Source: Oceanospirillales bacterium (GTDB lineage Bacteria; Pseudomonadota; Gammaproteobacteria; Xanthomonadales; SZUA-36). From it: a stretch of 6,790 nucleotides of DNA. Below the pieces are notes generated by a model. The model had not been told where the DNA came from. It ran no database searches and saw nothing but the letters and a program-made list of their open reading frames with translations. Shown here one piece after another: positions 5,369 through 6,790 of this stretch. Position 1 is the stretch's first letter; each line of letters begins with the position of its first letter. Made by a program: the position numbers and the translations under genes. The stretch spans positions 1-6,790 of the forward strand of contig QIKG01000179.1 of the NCBI GenBank assembly GCA_003232965.1, in the 5' to 3' direction.

Positions 5369-5611
5369 ATGCGCCTGTCAATAGAAGTTACTAAAGACCA
5401 ACATCAACAGTTGAAGGTCTCAGCAGCCTTGCAAGGACAATCCATCAAAAACTATGTTCTTGAAAGAGCCTTACCCAATGCCGCTGAACAAGCGGTTTTG
5501 CATGAATTAGAGGTGTTTTTAAACCCGAGAGTTGAGGCTGCACACAACAATCAACTCTCAGATAAATCTGTAGAAAACATATTTGATGATGTACAAAGAG
5601 GAAATCTTTGA
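5369..5611 (+). CDS. Ribbon-helix-helix antitoxin of a second ParDE-type pair, toxin broken
   Basis: An 80-residue protein with a short ribbon-helix-helix N-terminus: MRLSIEVTKDQHQQLKVSAALQG (strand plus helix 1) and SIKNYVLERALP (helix 2, about 25-36). A variable helix follows (VLHELEVFLNPRVEAA), then the C-terminal toxin-binding motif SDKSVENIFDDV (64-75). GAGG lies 9 nt before the ATG. Its stop overlaps the next start by one base (TGATG), the usual arrangement for a co-translated toxin. Because the downstream toxin frame carries an early stop, this antitoxin is apparently an orphan. It may persist as an autorepressor or protect against related toxins encoded elsewhere; both are inference. 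It is clearly different from the ParD at 4651 in length of the N-terminal domain and tail sequence. Confidence 0.88.
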   Translation: MRLSIEVTKDQHQQLKVSAALQGQSIKNYVLERALPNAAEQAVLHELEVFLNPRVEAAHNNQLSDKSVENIFDDVQRGNL

Positions 5612-5919
5612 TGCAAACCTATGCTTTGTCAAAAGAGGCTGAAAAAGACCTCCGGGAAATAGCGTAATACACACTAAAAACATGGGGCGAATCAGCTTTC
5701 CGAAAATACAAAAGCGGGTTAAGCAGAAAATTTAATGATATTGATAAAAACTTAGTGGTTGAACGCCGATTTTCAGAAACTATCCCACAGTTGTTAGTAA
5801 CAAAATACCGTTTTCACTATATTTTTTACTTGACAGACAGCCTGGAAAAACCCGTTATCATTGGCGTGATCCACGAACAAAGGAAAATCGTTAATCAACT
5901 AAAAAATAGACTAAGTTAG
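5611..5919 (+). pseudogene. ParE-like toxin gene with nonsense codon 19
   Basis: The frame starts MQTYALSKEAEKDLREIA, meets TAA at 5665-5667, then continues in the same frame for 83 codons to TAG at 5917 as YTLKTWGESAFRKYKSGL..., VTKYRFHYIFYL and PVIIGVIHEQRKIVNQL. These are typical ParE segments (KY.FHYIFY; I.GVIHE.RD/K). Without the stop the protein would be 102 residues, the normal ParE size. Related proteins usually have a polar residue between IA and YT, so a single C-to-T change from CAA (Gln) would explain the stop. No other stop or frameshift is present, suggesting recent inactivation. No ATG lies after the stop, so internal restart is unlikely. The start has GAGG 9 nt upstream. A sequencing error or suppressed stop remains possible. 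Confidence 0.9.
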
Positions 5920-6046
5920 TTTAAAGGGCACCTCTATAAATTCAGTAAACGCGCATCTTGAGCCCAAAACACATTATTTCTGTGTTCTGGAACTTGCCAA
6001 TAGTAATAAGAATGAATAACACCACCGGCCCCAGAGACTTTAATTA

Positions 6047-6607
6047 ATGAAAAAAATCGTATTGTTTTTGATAACGCTGTCGCTGGTCGAGAGTATTTGC
6101 AGTCATACACTTGAGGGTCATAACGAGCTGGCTTCTGTGGATCGTGAGCTTATTGCGATGGCCGAAAAAGATCAGGCTGCTCGAAAAGACCATAACTTTA
6201 CTGAGGTACTCAGGGTTGATAAGGCTAACTCAAACCGCCTAAAAGAAATAATTAAGCAGTATGGATGGCCAGACAGCAAGCGGTTTAGTACTGGTGCGAG
6301 CCAAGGTGCTTGGCTTATTCTGCAACATGCTTCACACGATCGAGCATTGCAAAGGGAGGGGCTTGAATTAATGAAGCATATCAAAGGGGAAGGGGTGCAC
6401 CCTGGGCATATAGCTTATTTGGAGGATCGGGTGTCTCTCTTCGAAAATGGTGTTCAGGTATATGGAACCCAAGGACATTGTGAAGGGAGTGAGTTTGTTC
6501 TTTCGCCCGTTAAAAACGAAAAAGATATTAATTTCAGACGAGAAAATGCCAAGCTACCACCAATTAAGGTTTATATCGAGGTGGCATCCAAAAAACTATG
6601 CAACTAG
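6047..6607 (+). CDS. Secreted DUF6624-family protein
   Basis: A 186-residue protein. An N-terminal signal peptide is likely: MKKIVLFLITLSLVESICS, with two Lys, a hydrophobic core and cleavage probably around residues 19-21. The Cys at 18 has no good lipobox. The mature part shows the pattern I associate with DUF6624: IIKQYGWP (68-75), GASQGAWLILQHASHD (83-98), LQREGLELMK (101-110), HIAYLEDRVSLFENGVQVYGTQ (121-142). The biochemical function of this family is not known to me; secretion implies the periplasm. A weak GAG lies 10 nt before the ATG. TTGCCA (5994-5999) and TAACAC (6017-6022) at 17 nt are a weak promoter candidate. It is a single gene convergent with ssrA, with no partner in the window. 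No T-tracted terminator follows it on its own strand. Confidence 0.85.
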   Translation: MKKIVLFLITLSLVESICSHTLEGHNELASVDRELIAMAEKDQAARKDHNFTEVLRVDKANSNRLKEIIKQYGWPDSKRFSTGASQGAWLILQHASHDRALQREGLELMKHIKGEGVHPGHIAYLEDRVSLFENGVQVYGTQGHCEGSEFVLSPVKNEKDINFRRENAKLPPIKVYIEVASKKLCN

Positions 6608-6644
6608 GCATGTTTTATTGCCATTGTCTGAATCCAGGCAATGG

Positions 6645-6668
6645 AAAATCCCGGCTCAGTGAGCCGGG
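6645..6668 (-). terminator. Intrinsic terminator of ssrA
   Basis: An 8-bp GC-rich stem, CCCGGCTC (6650-6657) with GAGCCGGG (6661-6668), and a 3-nt loop. On the minus strand it is followed by ATTTT (6649-6645). It begins about 10 nt after the tmRNA ACCA end. On the plus strand no T-run follows the stem, so it serves the leftward RNA. It may also limit read-through from the convergent gene. Confidence 0.8.
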
Positions 6669-6678
6669 AAATACCAAT

Positions 6679-6695
6679 TGGTGGAGGCGACTGGA
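6679..6695 (-). ncRNA. ssrA: 3' exon of tmRNA (interrupted ssrA)
   Basis: Read on the minus strand, TCCAGTCGCCTCCACCA is the end of a tmRNA: ACCA (6682-6679); acceptor 3' strand CGCCTCC (6689-6683), which would pair with the usual GGGGGCG 5' end and place a G3-U70 wobble, the alanine identity element; then T-stem 3' strand CCAGT (6694-6690), preceded by one T-loop base. CCGCCUCCACCA is the standard ending of many proteobacterial tmRNAs. The matching T-stem strand ACTGG and a TTC T-loop are not found in the next 95 nt upstream. Intron-like sequence is there instead. tmRNA rescues stalled ribosomes and tags the nascent peptide. The tag-coding part and 5' half must lie beyond the window. The exact exon border (6695/6696) is inferred from the last base before the stem being preceded by G. 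Confidence 0.82.
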
Positions 6696-6790
6696 CAAAT
6701 TATTCCCTGTCTTTCGACAGCGGCTGGACTATACCTTCACCCATCGTTTCAGTGTATCTCCACGATGGGGCGGAGCGTGTTATTCACATG
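6696..6790 (-). ncRNA. 3' part of a group I intron in the tmRNA T-loop
   Basis: On the minus strand the elements occur in the canonical group I order. P8 is a perfect 8-bp hairpin, CCCATCGT/ACGATGGG (6769-6762, 6747-6740). The P7 3' strand follows directly, with AAGGTATAGTCC (6737-6726) closely matching the conserved AAGATATAGTC core. P9 is CTGTC-GAAA-GACAG (6720-6707), with a GNRA tetraloop. The sequence ends in TTTG, whose G (6696) would be the terminal omega G, directly before the tmRNA 3' exon. P1 to P6, the P7 5' strand and any homing endonuclease gene would lie beyond the right edge. A functional intron would self-splice with a guanosine cofactor and restore tmRNA. The subgroup cannot be told from this part. 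Confidence 0.78.
6707..6720 (-). other. P9 hairpin with GAAA tetraloop
   Basis: CTGTC, GAAA, GACAG: a 5-bp stem closed by a GNRA loop directly after the P7 strand, as expected for group I P9. GNRA loops there often dock into a receptor in the core. Confidence 0.7.

Noticed and set aside
6617..6644. Overlapping inverted repeats ATTGCC/GGCAAT and CCATTG/CAATGG as a terminator of the DUF6624 gene
   Set aside because: The stems are 6 bp with long loops and are followed by A-rich, not T-rich, sequence on the plus strand.
6447..6662. Second plus-strand frame overlapping the end of the DUF6624 gene
   Set aside because: Its translation is out of frame with a well-supported family member and has no features of its own.
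1..6790. CRISPR array
   Set aside because: No set of regularly spaced repeats of 24-40 bp with unique spacers; the 49-bp-spaced hip palindromes are only 14 bp and sit in a promoter.

Overview
The window looks like an accessory, toxin-antitoxin-rich stretch of a gammaproteobacterial chromosome lying just downstream of ssrA (tmRNA). The base composition is moderately AT-rich, most genes have Shine-Dalgarno-led starts, and the families present (HipBA, TacAT-like GNAT/DUF1778, ParDE, DUF6624) are common there. The assignment is an inference: no housekeeping protein is present to fix the taxon.

Layout, left to right. (1) 1-1043, minus: an unrecognised acidic, Trp-rich protein whose C-terminus lies outside the window. 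(2) 1044-1400: non-coding, with one copy of a degenerate repeat. (3) 1401-1598, plus: a possible small single-pass membrane protein. (4) 1648-3111, minus: a hipBA operon, preceded by three operator-like palindromes spaced exactly 49 bp apart. (5) 3267-3515: debris, namely the apparent 3' end of an ABC-2/NosY-like permease gene and REP-like short repeats. (6) 3516-4264, minus: a DUF1778/GNAT (TacAT-type) pair with a well-formed promoter whose -10 box lies at the centre of a palindrome. This pair sits between two exact copies of a 16-bp repeat. (7) 4465-4580: a bulged inverted-repeat structure next to the second copy of the degenerate repeat. (8) 4651-5189, plus: an intact parDE pair. (9) 5369-5919, plus: a second ParD/ParE-like pair in which the toxin has an in-frame TAA at codon 19, leaving an apparently orphan antitoxin. 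(10) 6047-6607, plus: a secreted DUF6624 protein. (11) 6645-6790, minus: an intrinsic terminator, the last 17 nt of a tmRNA (acceptor strand, ACCA and T-stem strand), and then, in place of the rest of the T-arm, the 3' catalytic part of a group I intron (P8, P7 strand, P9 with GAAA loop).

The most striking item is the right edge, where ssrA appears to be interrupted in its T-loop by a group I intron whose 5' part lies beyond the window. Overall, four addiction modules are packed into about 4.3 kb with short repeats and gene remnants between them. This is a typical accessory-region pattern beside ssrA, a classic integration hotspot, although no integrase or att duplication is visible here.
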